In this document: positions 39,601 through 52,800 of the stretch, one piece after another | Position numbering within the stretch: position 1 is the stretch's first letter | Layout: each line of letters starts with the position of its first letter | DNA from: Lasioglossum baleicum | Lineage: Eukaryota > Arthropoda > Insecta > Hymenoptera > Halictidae | DNA: 64,000 bases | Assembly (NCBI RefSeq): GCF_051020765.1 | Contig: NW_027469102.1 | Coordinates: 744,001-808,000 of the forward strand | Reading direction: 5' to 3' | Translations under genes and position numbers: made by a program | Notes under the pieces: generated by a model | What the model was told of the DNA's origin: nothing | What the model saw: the letters and a program-made list of their open reading frames with translations, nothing else | Database searches by the model: none

Positions 39601-40939
39601 CCTCTCGCACGTGTTTTTTACTCGACTACCCTGCGGGATGCATCCTCTCGCACGTGTTTTTGCTCGACTAGCCATGCGCATCCCAAAAAACCTGCGCATG
39701 CGCATCCCAAAAAATCTGCGAATGCGCATCCCACAAAACCTGCGCATGCGCATCCCACAAAAACCTCGCACGTGTTTGTGCTCGACTAGCCTGCGGGATG
39801 CATCCTCTCGCACGTGTTTTTGCTCGACTAGCCTGCGGGATGCATCCTCTCGCACGTGTTTTTGCTCTACTAGCCATGCGCATCCCAAAAAACCTGCGCA
39901 TGCGCATCCCAAAAAATTTGCGCATGCGCATCCCACAAAACCTGCGCATGCGCATCCCACAAAACCTCGCACGTGTTTGTGCTCGACTAGCCTGCGGGAT
40001 GCATCCTTTCGCACGTGTTTTTACTCGACTAGCCTGCGGGATGCATCCTCTCGCACGTGTTTTTGCTCGACTAGCCTGCTGGATGCATCCTCTCGCACGT
40101 GTTTTTGCTCGACTAGCCTGCGGGATGCATCCTCTCGCACGTGTTGTTACTCGAGTAGCCTGCGGGATGCATCCTCTCGCAAGTGTTTTTGCTCGACTAG
40201 CCTGCGGGATGCATCCTCTCGCACGTGTTTGTGCTCGACTAGCCTGCGGGATGCATCCTCTCGCACGTGTTTTTGCTCGACTAGCCTGCGGGATGCATCC
40301 TCTCGCACGTGTTTTTGCTCGACTAGCCTGCGGGATGCATCCTCTCGCACGTGTTTTTGCTCGACTAGCCTGCGGGATGCATCCTCTCGCACGTGTTTGT
40401 GCTCGACTAGCCTGCGGGATGCATCCTCTCGCACGTGTTTTTACTCGACTAGCCTGCGGGATGCATCCTCTCGCATGTGTTTTTGCTCGACTAGCCATGC
40501 GCATCCCAAAAAACCTGCACATGCGCATCCCAAAAAACCTGCGCATGCGCATCCCACAAAACCTGCGCATGCGCATCCCACAAAACCTCGCACGTGTTTT
40601 TACTCGACTAGCCTGCGGGATGCATCCTCTCGCACGTGTTTTTGCTCGGCTAGCCTGCGGGATGCATCCTCTCGCACGTGTTTTTGCTCGACTAGCCATG
40701 CGCATCCCAAAAAACCTGCGCATGCGCATCCCAAAAAACCTGCGCATGCGCATCCCACAAAACCTGCGCATGCGCATCCCACAAAACCTCGCACGTGTTT
40801 GTGCTCGACTAGCCTGCGGGATGCATCCTCTCGCACGTGTTTTTACTCGACTAGCCTGCGGGATGCATCCTCTCGCATGTGTTTTTGCTCGACTAGCCTG
40901 CGGGATGCATCCTCTCGCACGTGATTTTGCTCGACTAGC
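36619..40939 (+). repeat. Higher-order segment 8 (4321 bp)
   Basis: Has the five-A B unit (36856-36860), then GCATCGTCTCG near 36948 (a variant shared by segments 8 to 12), one B block lacking an AAAAAA unit, GCATCCCGC B units, CTGCGGGGTGC near 38960 and GCGTGATGC near 39590. Two private +1 changes are present (T6 at 39614-39619 and A5 at 39759-39763). Its 3' part is collinear with segment 9 at about 6504 bp. Confidence 0.85.
39614..39763. other. Two private single-base insertions
   Basis: An A unit has six T instead of five (39614-39619) and the last B of the next block has ACAAAAA instead of ACAAAA (39759-39763). The corresponding copy in segment 9 (about 46.12-46.27 kb) has neither. The offset between the copies changes from 6505 to 6503 across this interval, matching two extra bases. 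They could be real or homopolymer errors in the assembly. Confidence 0.7.
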
Positions 40940-43900
40940 CTACGGGATGCATCCTCTCGCACGTGTTTTTGCTCGACTAGGCATGCGCATCCCAAAAAAC
41001 CTGCGCATGCGCATCCCACAAAACCTGCGCATGCGCATCCCACAAAACCTGCGCATGCGCATCCCACAAAACCTCGCACGTGTTTTTACTCGACTAGCCT
41101 GCGGGATGCATCCTCTCGCACGTGTTTTTGCTCGACTAGCCATGCGCATCCCAAAAAACCTGCGCATGCGCATCCCAAAAATCTGCGCATGCGCTTCCCA
41201 CAAAACCTGCGCATGCGCATCCCACAAAACCTCGCACGTGTTTGTGCTCGACTAGCCTGCGGGATGCATCGTCTCGCACGTGTTTTTGCTCGACTAGCCT
41301 GCGGGATGCATCCTCTCGCACGTGTTTTTGCTCGACTAGCCTGCGGGATGCATCCTCTCGCACGTGTTTTTGCTCGACTAGCCTGCGGGATGCATCCTCT
41401 CGCACGTGTTTGTGCTCGACTAGCCTGCGGGATGCATCCTCTCGCACGTGTTTTTACTCGACTAGCCTGCGGGATGCATCCTCTCGCACGTGTTTTTGCT
41501 CGACTAGCCATGCGCATCCCAAAAAACCTGCGCATGCGCATCCCAAAAAATCTGCGCATGCGCATCCCACAAAACCTGCGCATGCGCATCCCACAAAACC
41601 TCGCACGTGTTTGTGCTCGACTAGCCTGCGGGATGCATCCTCTCGCACGTGTTTTTGCTCGACTAGCCTGCGGGATGCATCCTCTCGCACCTGTTTTTGC
41701 TCGACTAGCCTGCGGGATGCATCCTCTCGCACGTGTTTTTGCTCGACTAGCCTGCGGGATGCATCCTCTCGCACGTGTTTGTGCTCGACTAGCCTGCGGG
41801 ATGCATCCTCTCGCACGTGTTTTTACTCGACTAGCCTGCGGGATGCATCCTCTCGCACGTGTTTTTGCTCGACTAGCCTGCGGGATGCATCCTCTCGCAC
41901 GTGTTTTTGCTCGACTAGCCTGCGCGATGCATCCTCTCGCACGTGTTTTTACTCGACTAGCCTGCGGGATGCATCCTCTCGCACGTGTTTTTGCTCGACT
42001 AGCCATGCGCATCCCAAAAAACCTGCGCATGCGCATCCCAAAAAACCTGCGCATGCGCATCCCACAAAACCTGCGCATGCGCATCCCACAAAACCTCGCA
42101 CGTGTTTGTGCTCGACTAGCCTGCGGGATGCATCCTTTCGCACGTGTTTTTACTCGACTAGCCTGCGGGATGCATCCTCTCGCACGTGTTTTTGCTCGAC
42201 TAGCCTGCGGGATGCATCCTCTCGCACGTGTTTTTGCTCGACTAGGCATGCGCATCCCAAAAAACCTGCGCATGCGCATCCCAAAAAACCTGCGCATGCG
42301 CATCCCACAAAACCTGCGCATGCGCATCCCGCAAAACCTCGCACGTGTTTTTACTCGACTAGCCTGCGGGATGCATCCTCTCGCACGTGTTTTTGCTCGA
42401 CTAGCCTGCGGGATGCATCCTCTCGCACGTGTTTTTGCTCGACTAGCCTGCGGGATGCATCCTCTCGCACGTGTTTTTGCTCGACTAGGCATGCGCATCC
42501 CAAAAAACCTGCGCATGCGCATCCCAAAAAACCTGCGCATGCGCATCCCACAAAACCTGCGCATGCGCATCCCACAAAACCTCGCACGTGTTTTTACTCG
42601 ACTAGCCTGCGGGATGCATCCTCTCGCACGTGTTTTTGCTCGACTAGCCATGCGCATCCCAAAAAACCTGCGCATGCGCATCCCAAAAAATCTGCGCATG
42701 CGCATCCCACAAAACCTGCGCATGCGCATCCCACAAAACCTCGCACGTGTTTGTGCTCGACTAGCCTGCGGGATGCATCCTCTCGCACGTGTTTTTGCTC
42801 GACTAGCCTGCGGGATGCATCCTCTCGCACGTGTTTTTGCTCGACTAGCCTGCGGGATGCATCCTCTCGCACGTGTTTTTGCTCGACTAGCCTGCGGGAT
42901 GCATCCTCTCGCACGTGTTTGTGCTCGACTAGCCTGCGGGATGCATCCTCTCGCACGTGTTTTTACTCGACTAGCCTGCGGGATGCATCCTCTCGCACGT
43001 GTTTTTGCTCGACTAGCCTGCGGGATGCATCCTCTCGCACGTGTTTTTGCTCGACTAGCCTGCGCGATGCATCCTCTCGCACGTGTTTTTACTCGACTAG
43101 CCTGCGGGATGCATCCTCTCGCACGTGTTTTTACTCGACTACCCTGCGGGATGCATCCTCTCGCACGTGTTTTTGCTCGACTAGCCATGCGCATCCCAAA
43201 AAACCTGCGCATGCGCATCCCACAAAACCTGCGCATGCGCATCCCACAAAACCTCGCACGTGTTTGTGCTCGACTAGCCTGCGGGATGCATCCTTTCGCA
43301 CGTGTTTTTACTCGACTAGCCTGCGGGATGCATCCTCTCGCACGTGTTTTTGCTCGACTAGCCATGCGCATCCCAAAAAACCTGCGCATGCGCATCCCAC
43401 AAAACCTGCGCATGCGCATCCCACAAAACCTCGCACGTGTTTGTGCTCGACTAGCCTGCGGGATGCATCCTTTCGCACGTGTTTTTACTCGACTAGCCTG
43501 CGCGATGCATCCTCTCGCACGTGTTTTTACTCGACTAGCCTGCGGGATGCATCCTCTCGCACGTGTTTTTGCTCGACTAGCCTGCGGGATGCATCCTCTC
43601 GCACGTGTTTTTGCTCGACTAGCCTGCGCGATGCATCCTCTCGCACGTGTTTTTACTCGACTAGCCTGCGGGATGCATCCTCTCGCACGTGTTTTTACTC
43701 GACTACCCTGCGGGATGCATCCTCTCGCACGTGTTTTTGCTCGACTAGCCATGCGCATCCCAAAAAACCTGCGCATGCGCATCCCACAAAACCTGCGCAT
43801 GCGCATCCCACAAAACCTCGCACGTGTTTGTGCTCGACTAGCCTGCGGGATGCATCCTCTCGCACGTGTTTTTGCTCGACTAGCCATGCGCATCCCAAAA

Positions 43901-46900
43901 AACCTGCGCATGCGCATCCCACAAAACCTGCGCATGCGCATCCCACAAAACCTCGCACGTGTTTGTGCTCGACTAGCCTGCGGGATGCATCCTCTCGCAC
44001 GTGTTTTTACTCGACTAGCCTGCGGGATGCATCCTCTCGCACGTGTTTTTGCTCGACTAGCCTGCGGGATGCATCCTCTCGCACGTGTTTTTGCTCGACT
44101 AGCCTGCGCGATGCATCCTCTCGCACGTGTTTTTACTCGACTAGCCTGCGGGATGCATCCTCTCGCACGTGTTTTTACTCGACTACCCTGCGGGATGCAT
44201 CCTCTCGCACGTGTTTTTGCTCGACTAGCCATGCGCATCCCAAAAAACCTGCGCATGCGCATCCCACAAAACCTGCGCATGCGCATCCCACAAAACCTCG
44301 CACGTGTTTGTGCTCGACTAGCCTGCGGGATGCATCCTTTCGCACGTGTTTTTACTCGACTAGCCTGCGGGATGCATCCTCTCGCACGTGTTTTTGCTCG
44401 ACTAGCCTGCGGGATGCATCCTCTCGCACGTGTTTTTGCTCGACTAGGCATGCGCATCCCAAAAAACCTGCGCATGCGCATCCCAAAAAACCTGCGCATG
44501 CGCATCCCACAAAACCTGCGCATGCGCATCCCGCAAAACCTCGCACGTGTTTTTACTCGACTAGCCTGCGGGATGCATCCTCTCGCACGTGTTTTTGCTC
44601 GACTAGCCTGCGGGATGCATCCTCTCGCATGTGTTTTTGCTCGACTAGCCTGCGGGATGCATCCTCTCGCACGTGTTTTTGCTCGACTAGCCTGCGGGAT
44701 GCATCCTCTCGCACGTGTTTTTGCTCGACTAGGCATGCGCATCCCAAAAAACCTGCGCATGCGCATCCCAAAAAACCTGCGCATGCGCATCCCACAAAAC
44801 CTGCGCATGCGCATCCCACAAAACCTCGCACGTGTTTTTACTCGACTAGCCTGCGGGATGCATCCTCTCGCACGTGTTTTTCCTCGACTAGCCATGCGCA
44901 TCCCAAAAAACCTGCGCATGCGCATCCCAAAAAATCTGCGCATGCGCATCCCACAAAACCTGCGCATGCGCATCCCACAAAACCTCGCACGTGTTTGTGC
45001 TCGACTAGCCTGCGGGATGCATCCTCTCGCACGTGTTTTTGCTCGACTAGCCTGCGGGATGCATCCTCTCGCACGTGTTTTTGCTCGACTAGCCTGCGGG
45101 ATGCATCCTCTCGCACGTGTTTTTGCTCGACTAGCCTGCGGGATGCATCCTCTCGCACGTGTTTGTGCTCGACTAGCCTGCGGGATGCATCCTCTCGCAC
45201 GTGTTTTTACTCGACTAGCCTGCGGGATGCATCCTCTCGCACGTGTTTTTGCTCTACTAGCCATGCGCATCCCAAAAAACCTGCGCATGCGCATCCCAAA
45301 CAATTTGCGCATGCGCATCCCACAAAACCTGCGCATGCGCATCCCACAAAGCCTCGCACGTGTTTGTGCTCGACTAGCCTGCGGGATGCATCCTCTCGCA
45401 CGTGTTTGTGCTCGACTAGCCTGCGGGATGCATCCTCTCACACGTGTTTTTGCTCGACTAACCTGCGGGGTGCATCCTCTCGCACGTGTTTTTGCTCGAC
45501 TAGCCTGCGGGATGCATCCTCTCGCACGTGTTTGTGCTCGACTAGCCTGCGGGATGCATCCTCTCGCACGTGTTTTTGCTCGGCTAGCCTGCGGGATACA
45601 TCCTCTCACACGTGTTTTTGCTCGACTAGCCATGCGCATCCCAAAAAACCTGCGCATGCGCATCCCACAAAACCTGCGCATGCGCATCCCACAAAACCTC
45701 GCACGTGTTTGTGCTCGACTAGCCTGCGGGATGCATCCTTTCGCACGTGTTTTTACTCGACTAGCCTGCGGGATGCATCCTCTCGCACGTGTTTTTGCTC
45801 GACTAGCCATGCGCATCCCAAAAAACCTGCGCATGCGCATCCCAAAAAATCTGCGAATGCGCATCCCACAAAACCTGCGCATGCGCATCCCACAAAACCT
45901 CGCACGTGTTTGTGCTCGACTAGCCTGCGGGATGCATCCTTTCGCACGTGTTTTTACTCGACTAGCCTGCGGGATGCATCCTCTCGCACGTGTTTTTGCT
46001 CGACTAGCCTGCGGGATGCATCCTCTCGCACGTGTTTTTGCTCGACTAGCCTGCGGGATGCATCCTCTCGCACGTGTTGTTACTCGACTAGCCTGCGTGA
46101 TGCATCCTCTCGCACGTGTTTTTACTCGACTACCCTGCGGGATGCATCCTCTCGCACGTGTTTTTGCTCGACTAGCCATGCGCATCCCAAAAAACCTGCG
46201 CATGCGCATCCCAAAAAATCTGCGAATGCGCATCCCACAAAACCTGCGCATGCGCATCCCACAAAACCTCGCACGTGTTTGTGCTCGACTAGCCTGCGGG
46301 ATGCATCCTCTCGCACGTGTTTTTGCTCGACTAGCCTGCGGGATGCATCCTCTCGCACGTGTTTTTGCTCTACTAGCCATGCGCATCCCAAAAAACCTGC
46401 GCATGCGCATCCCAAAAAATTTGCGCATGCGCATCCCACAAAACCTGCGCATGCGCATCCCACAAAACCTCGCACGTGTTTGTGCTCGACTAGCCTGCGG
46501 GATGCATCCTTTCGCACGTGTTTTTACTCGACTAGCCTGCGGGATGCATCCTCTCGCACGTGTTTTTGCTCGACTAGCCTGCTGGATGCATCCTCTCGCA
46601 CGTGTTTTTGCTCGACTAGCCTGCGGGATGCATCCTCTCGCACGTGTTGTTACTCGAGTAGCCTGCGGGATGCATCCTCTCGCAAGTGTTTTTGCTCGAC
46701 TAGCCTGCGGGATGCATCCTCTCGCACGTGTTTTTGCTCGACTAGCCATGCGCATCCCAAAAAACCTGCGCATGCGCATCCCAAAAAACCTGCGCATGCG
46801 CATCCCAAAAAACCTGCGCATGCGCATCACACAAAACCTGCGTATGCGCATCCCACAAAACCTCGCACGTGTTTTTACTCGACTAGCCTGCGGGATGCAT

Positions 46901-47826
46901 CCTCTCGCACGTGTTTTTACTCGACTAGCCTGCGGGATGCATCCTCTCGCACGTGTTTTTGCTCGACTAGCCATGCGCATCCCAAAAAACCTGCACATGC
47001 GCATCCCAAAAAACCTGCGCATGCGCATCCCACAAAACCTGCGCATGCGCATCCCACAAAACCTCGCACGTGTTTTTACTCGACTAGCCTGCGGGATGCA
47101 TCCTCTCGCACGTGTTTGTGCTCGACTAGCCTGCGGGATGCATCCTCTCGCACGTGTTTTTGCTCGACTAGCCTGCGGGATGCATCCTCTCGCACGTGTT
47201 TTTGCTCGACTAGCCTGCGGGATGCATCCTCTCGCACGTGTTTTTGCTCGACTAGCCTGCGGGATGCATCCTCTCGCACGTGTTTGTGCTCGACTAGCCT
47301 GCGGGATGCATCCTCTCGCACGTGTTTTTACTCGACTAGCCTGCAGGATGCATCCTCTCGCATGTGTTTTTGCTCGACTAGCCATGCGCATCCCAAAAAA
47401 CCTGCACATGCGCATCCCAAAAAACCTGCGCATGCGCATCCCACAAAACCTGCGCATGCGCATCCCACAAAACCTCGCACGTGTTTTTACTCGACTAGCC
47501 TGCGGGATGCATCCTCTCGCACGTGTTTTTGCTCGGCTAGCCTGCGGGATGCATCCTCTCGCACGTGTTTTTGCTCGACTAGCCATGCGCATCCCAAAAA
47601 ACCTGCGCATGCGCATCCCAAAAAACCTGCGCATGCGCATCCCACAAAACCTGCGCATGCGCATCCCACAAAACCTCGCACGTGTTTGTGCTCGACTAGC
47701 CTGCGGGATGCATCCTCTCGCACGTGTTTTTACTCGACTAGCCTGCGGGATGCATCCTCTCGCATGTGTTTTTGCTCGACTAGCCTGCGGGATGCATCCT
47801 CTCGCACGTGATTTTGCTCGACTAGC
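40940..47826 (+). repeat. Higher-order segment 9 (6887 bp)
   Basis: Five-A B unit at 41177-41181. The 42-45 kb part is expanded relative to segment 8: GCGCGATGC A units recur at 41922, 43062, 43500, 43626 and 44106 with short K-Q-Q B blocks between. From about 44.84 kb it repeats segment 8 at about 6504 bp (CTGCGGGGTGC, CTGCTGG, TCGAGTAGCC, GCAAGTG). Its first 2 kb is collinear with segment 10 at offset 6887. Confidence 0.85.
43120..44340 (+). repeat. Cluster of short A runs with repeated K-Q-Q B blocks
   Basis: Four three-unit B blocks (one AAAAAA-type, then two ACAAAA-type) are separated by short A runs. CTACCC and GCGCGATGC units recur, the last two GCGCGATGC units being 480 bp apart. Segment 8 has one such block here. 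It looks like repeated local unequal exchange at the scale of a single A-run plus B-block module. Confidence 0.7.
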
Positions 47827-49849
47827 CTACGGGATGCATCCTCTCGCACGTGTTTTTGCTCGACTAGGCATGCGCATCCCAAAAAACCTGCGCATGCGCA
47901 TCCCACAAAACCTGCGCATGCGCATCCCACAAAACCTGCGCATGCGCATCCCACAAAACCTCGCACGTGTTTTTACTCGACTAGCCTGCGGGATGCATCC
48001 TCTCGCACGTGTTTTTGCTCGACTAGCCATGCGCATCCCAAAAAACCTGCGCATGCGCATCCCAAAAATCTGCGCATGCGCTTCCCACAAAACCTGCGCA
48101 TGCGCATCCCACAAAACCTCGCACGTGTTTGTGCTCGACTAGCCTGCGGGATGCATCGTCTCGCACGTGTTTTTGCTCGACTAGCCTGCGGGATGCATCC
48201 TCTCGCACGTGTTTTTGCTCGACTAGCCTGCGGGATGCATCCTCTCGCACGTGTTTTTGCTCGACTAGCCTGCGGGATGCATCCTCTCGCACGTGTTTGT
48301 GCTCGACTAGCCTGCGGGATGCATCCTCTCGCACGTGTTTTTACTCGACTAGCCTGCGGGATGCATCCTCTCGCACGTGTTTTTGCTCGACTAGCCATGC
48401 GCATCCCAAAAAACCTGCGCATGCGCATCCCAAAAAATCTGCGCATGCGCATCCCACAAAACCTGCGCATGCGCATCCCACAAAACCTCGCACGTGTTTG
48501 TGCTCGACTAGCCTGCGGGATGCATCCTCTCGCACGTGTTTTTGCTCGACTAGCCTGCGGGATGCATCCTCTCGCACCTGTTTTTGCTCGACTAGCCTGC
48601 GGGATGCATCCTCTCGCACGTGTTTTTGCTCGACTAGCCTGCGGGATGCATCCTCTCGCACGTGTTTGTGCTCGACTAGCCTGCGGGATGCATCCTCTCG
48701 CACGTGTTTTTACTCGACTAGCCTGCGGGATGCATCCTCTCGCACGTGTTTTTGCTCGACTAGCCTGCGGGATGCATCCTCTCGCACGTGTTTTTGCTCG
48801 ACTAGCCTGCGCGATGCATCCTCTCGCACGTGTTTTTACTCGACTAGCCTGCGGGATGCATCCTCTCGCACGTGTTTTTGCTCGACTAGCCATGCGCATC
48901 CCAAAAAACCTGCGCATGCGCATCCCAAAAAACCTGCGCATGCGCATCCCACAAAACCTGCGCATGCGCATCCCACAAAACCTCGCACGTGTTTGTGCTC
49001 GACTAGCCTGCGGGATGCATCCTTTCGCACGTGTTTTTACTCGACTAGCCTGCGGGATGCATCCTCTCGCACGTGTTTTTGCTCGACTAGCCTGCGGGAT
49101 GCATCCTCTCGCACGTGTTTTTGCTCGACTAGGCATGCGCATCCCAAAAAACCTGCGCATGCGCATCCCAAAAAACCTGCGCATGCGCATCCCACAAAAC
49201 CTGCGCATGCGCATCCCGCAAAACCTCGCACGTGTTTTTACTCGACTAGCCTGCGGGATGCATCCTCTCGCACGTGTTTTTGCTCGACTAGCCTGCGGGA
49301 TGCATCCTCTCGCACGTGTTTTTGCTCGACTAGCCTGCGGGATGCATCCTCTCGCACGTGTTTTTGCTCGACTAGGCATGCGCATCCCAAAAAACCTGCG
49401 CATGCGCATCCCAAAAAACCTGCGCATGCGCATCCCACAAAACCTGCGCATGCGCATCCCACAAAACCTCGCACGTGTTTTTACTCGACTAGCCTGCGGG
49501 ATGCATCCTCTCGCACGTGTTTTTGCTCGACTAGCCATGCGCATCCCAAAAAACCTGCGCATGCGCATCCCAAAAAATCTGCGCATGCGCATCCCACAAA
49601 ACCTGCGCATGCGCATCCCACAAAACCTCGCACGTGTTTGTGCTCGACTAGCCTGCGGGATGCATCCTCTCGCACGTGTTTTTGCTCGACTAGCCTGCGG
49701 GATGCATCCTCTCGCACGTGTTTTTGCTCGACTAGCCTGCGGGATGCATCCTCTCGCACGTGTTTTTGCTCGACTAGCCTGCGGGATGCATCCTCTCGCA
49801 CGTGTTTGTGCTCGACTAGCCTGCGGGATGCATCCTCTCGCACGTGTTT

Positions 49850-52800
49850 TTACTCGACTAGCCTGCGGGATGCATCCTCTCGCATGTGTTTTTGCTCGAC
49901 TAGCCATGCGCATCCCAAAAAACCTGCGCATGCGCATCCCAAAAAATCTGCGCATGCGCATCCCACAAAACCTGCGCATGCGCATCCCACAAAACCTCGC
50001 ACGTGTTTGTGCTCGACTAGCCTGCGGGATGCATCCTCTCGCACGTGTTTTTGCTCGACTAGCCTGCGGGATGCATCCTCTCGCACCTGTTTTTGCTCGA
50101 CTAGCCTGCGGGATGCATCCTCTCGCACGTGTTTTTGCTCGACTAGCCTGCGGGATGCATCCTCTCGCACGTGTTTGTGCTCGACTAGCCTGCGGGATGC
50201 ATCCTCTCGCACGTGTTTTTACTCGACTAGCCTGCGGGATGCATCCTCTCGCACGTGTTTTTGCTCGACTAGCCTGCGGGATGCATCCTCTCGCACGTGT
50301 TTTTGCTCGACTAGCCTGCGCGATGCATCCTCTCGCACGTGTTTTTACTCGACTAGCCTGCGGGATGCATCCTCTCGCACGTGTTTTTACTCGACTACCC
50401 TGCGGGATGCATCCTCTCGCACGTGTTTTTGCTCGACTAGCCATGCGCATCCCAAAAAACCTGCGCATGCGCATCCCAAAAAATCTGCGAATGCGCATCC
50501 CACAAAACCTGCGCATGCGCATCCCACAAAACCTCGCACGTGTTTTTACTCGACTAGCCTGCGGGATGCATCCTCTCGCACGTGTTTTTGCTCGACTAGC
50601 CTGCGGGATGCATCCTCTCGCACGTGTTTTTGCTCTACTAGCCATGCGCATCCCAAAAAACCTGCGCATGCGCATCCCACAAAACCTGCGCATGCGCATC
50701 CCACAAAACCTCGCACGTGTTTGTGCTCGACTAGCCTGCGGGATGCATCCTTTCGCACGTGTTTTTACTCGACTAGCCTGCGGGATGCATCCTCTCGCAC
50801 GTGTTTTTGCTCGACTAGCCTGCTGGATGCATCCTCTCGCACGTGTTTTTGCTCGACTAGCCTGCGGGATGCATCCTCTCGCACGTGTTGTTACTCGACT
50901 AGCCTGCGGGATGCATCCTCTCGCAAGTGTTTTTGCTCGACTAGCCTGCGGGATGCATCCCCTCGCACGTGTTTTTGCTCGACTAGCCATGCGCATCCCA
51001 AAAAACCTGCGCATGCGCATCCCAAAAAACCTGCGCATGCGCATCCCACAAAACCTCGCACGTGTTTTTACTCGACTAGCCTGCGGGATGCATCCTCTCG
51101 CACGTGTTTTTACTCGACTAGCCTGCGGGATGCATCCTCTCGCACGTGTTTTTGCTCGACTAGCCATGCGCATCCCAAAAAACCTGCACATGCGCATCCC
51201 AAAAAACCTGCGCATGCGCATCCCACAAAACCTGCGCATGCGCATCCCACAAAACCTCGCACGTGTTTTTACTCGACTAGCCTGCGGGATGCATCCTCTC
51301 GCACGTGTTTGTGCTCGACTAGCCTGCGGGATGCATCCTCTCGCACGTGTTTTTGCTCGACTAGCCTGCGGGATGCATCCTCTCGCACGTGTTTTTGCTC
51401 GACTAGCCTGCGGGATGCATCCTCTCGCACGTGTTTTTGCTCGACTAGCCTGCGGGATGCATCCTCTCGCACGTGTTTGTGCTCGACTAGCCTGCGGGAT
51501 GCATCCTCTCGCACGTGTTTTTACTCGACTAGCCTGCGGGATGCATCCTCTCGCATGTGTTTTTGCTCGACTAGCCATGCGCATCCCAAAAAACCTGCGC
51601 ATGCGCATCCCAAAAAATCTGCGCATGCGCATCCCACAAAACCTGCGCATGCGCATCCCACAAAACCTCGCACGTGTTTGTGCTCGACTAGCCTGCGGGA
51701 TGCATCCTCTCGCACGTGTTTTTGCTCGACTAGCCTGCGGGATGCATCCTCTCGCACCTGTTTTTGCTCGACTAGCCTGCGGGATGCATCCTCTCGCACG
51801 TGTTTTTGCTCGACTAGCCTGCGGGATGCATCCTCTCGCACGTGTTTGTGCTCGACTAGCCTGCGGGATGCATCCTCTCGCACGTGTTTTTACTCGACTA
51901 GCCTGCGGGATGCATCCTCTCGCACGTGTTTTTGCTCGACTAGCCTGCGGGATGCATCCTCTCGCACGTGTTTTTGCTCGACTAGCCTGCGCGATGCATC
52001 CTCTCGCACGTGTTTTTACTCGACTAGCCTGCGGGATGCATCCTCTCGCACGTGTTTTTACTCGACTACCCTGCGGGATGCATCCTCTCGCACGTGTTTT
52101 TGCTCGACTAGCCATGCGCATCCCAAAAAACCTGCGCATGCGCATCCCAAAAAATCTGCGAATGCGCATCCCACAAAACCTGCGCATGCGCATCCCACAA
52201 AACCTCGCACGTGTTTGTGCTCGACTAGCCTGCGGGATGCATCCTCTCGCACGTGTTTTTGCTCGACTAGCCTGCGGGATGCATCCTCTCGCACGTGTTT
52301 TTGCTCTACTAGCCATGCGCATCCCAAAAAACCTGCGCATGCGCATCCCAAAAAATTTGCGCATGCGCATCCCACAAAACCTGCGCATGCGCATCCCACA
52401 AAACCTCGCACGTGTTTGTGCTCGACTAGCCTGCGCGATGCATCCTTTCGCACGTGTTTTTACTCGACTAGCCTGCGGGATGCATCCTCTCGCACGTGTT
52501 TTTGCTCGACTAGCCTGCTGGATGCATCCTCTCGCACGTGTTTTTGCTCGACTAGCCTGCGGGATGCATCCTCTCGCACGTGTTGTTACTCGACTAGCCT
52601 GCGGGATGCATCCTCTCGCAAGTGTTTTTGCTCGACTAGCCTGCGGGATGCATCCTCTCGCACGTGTTTTTGCTCGACTAGCCATGCGCATCCCAAAAAA
52701 CCTGCGCATGCGCATCCCAAAAAACCTGCGCATGCGCATCCCAAAAAACCTGCGCATGCGCATCCCACAAAACCTGCGTATGCGCATCCCACAAAACCTC

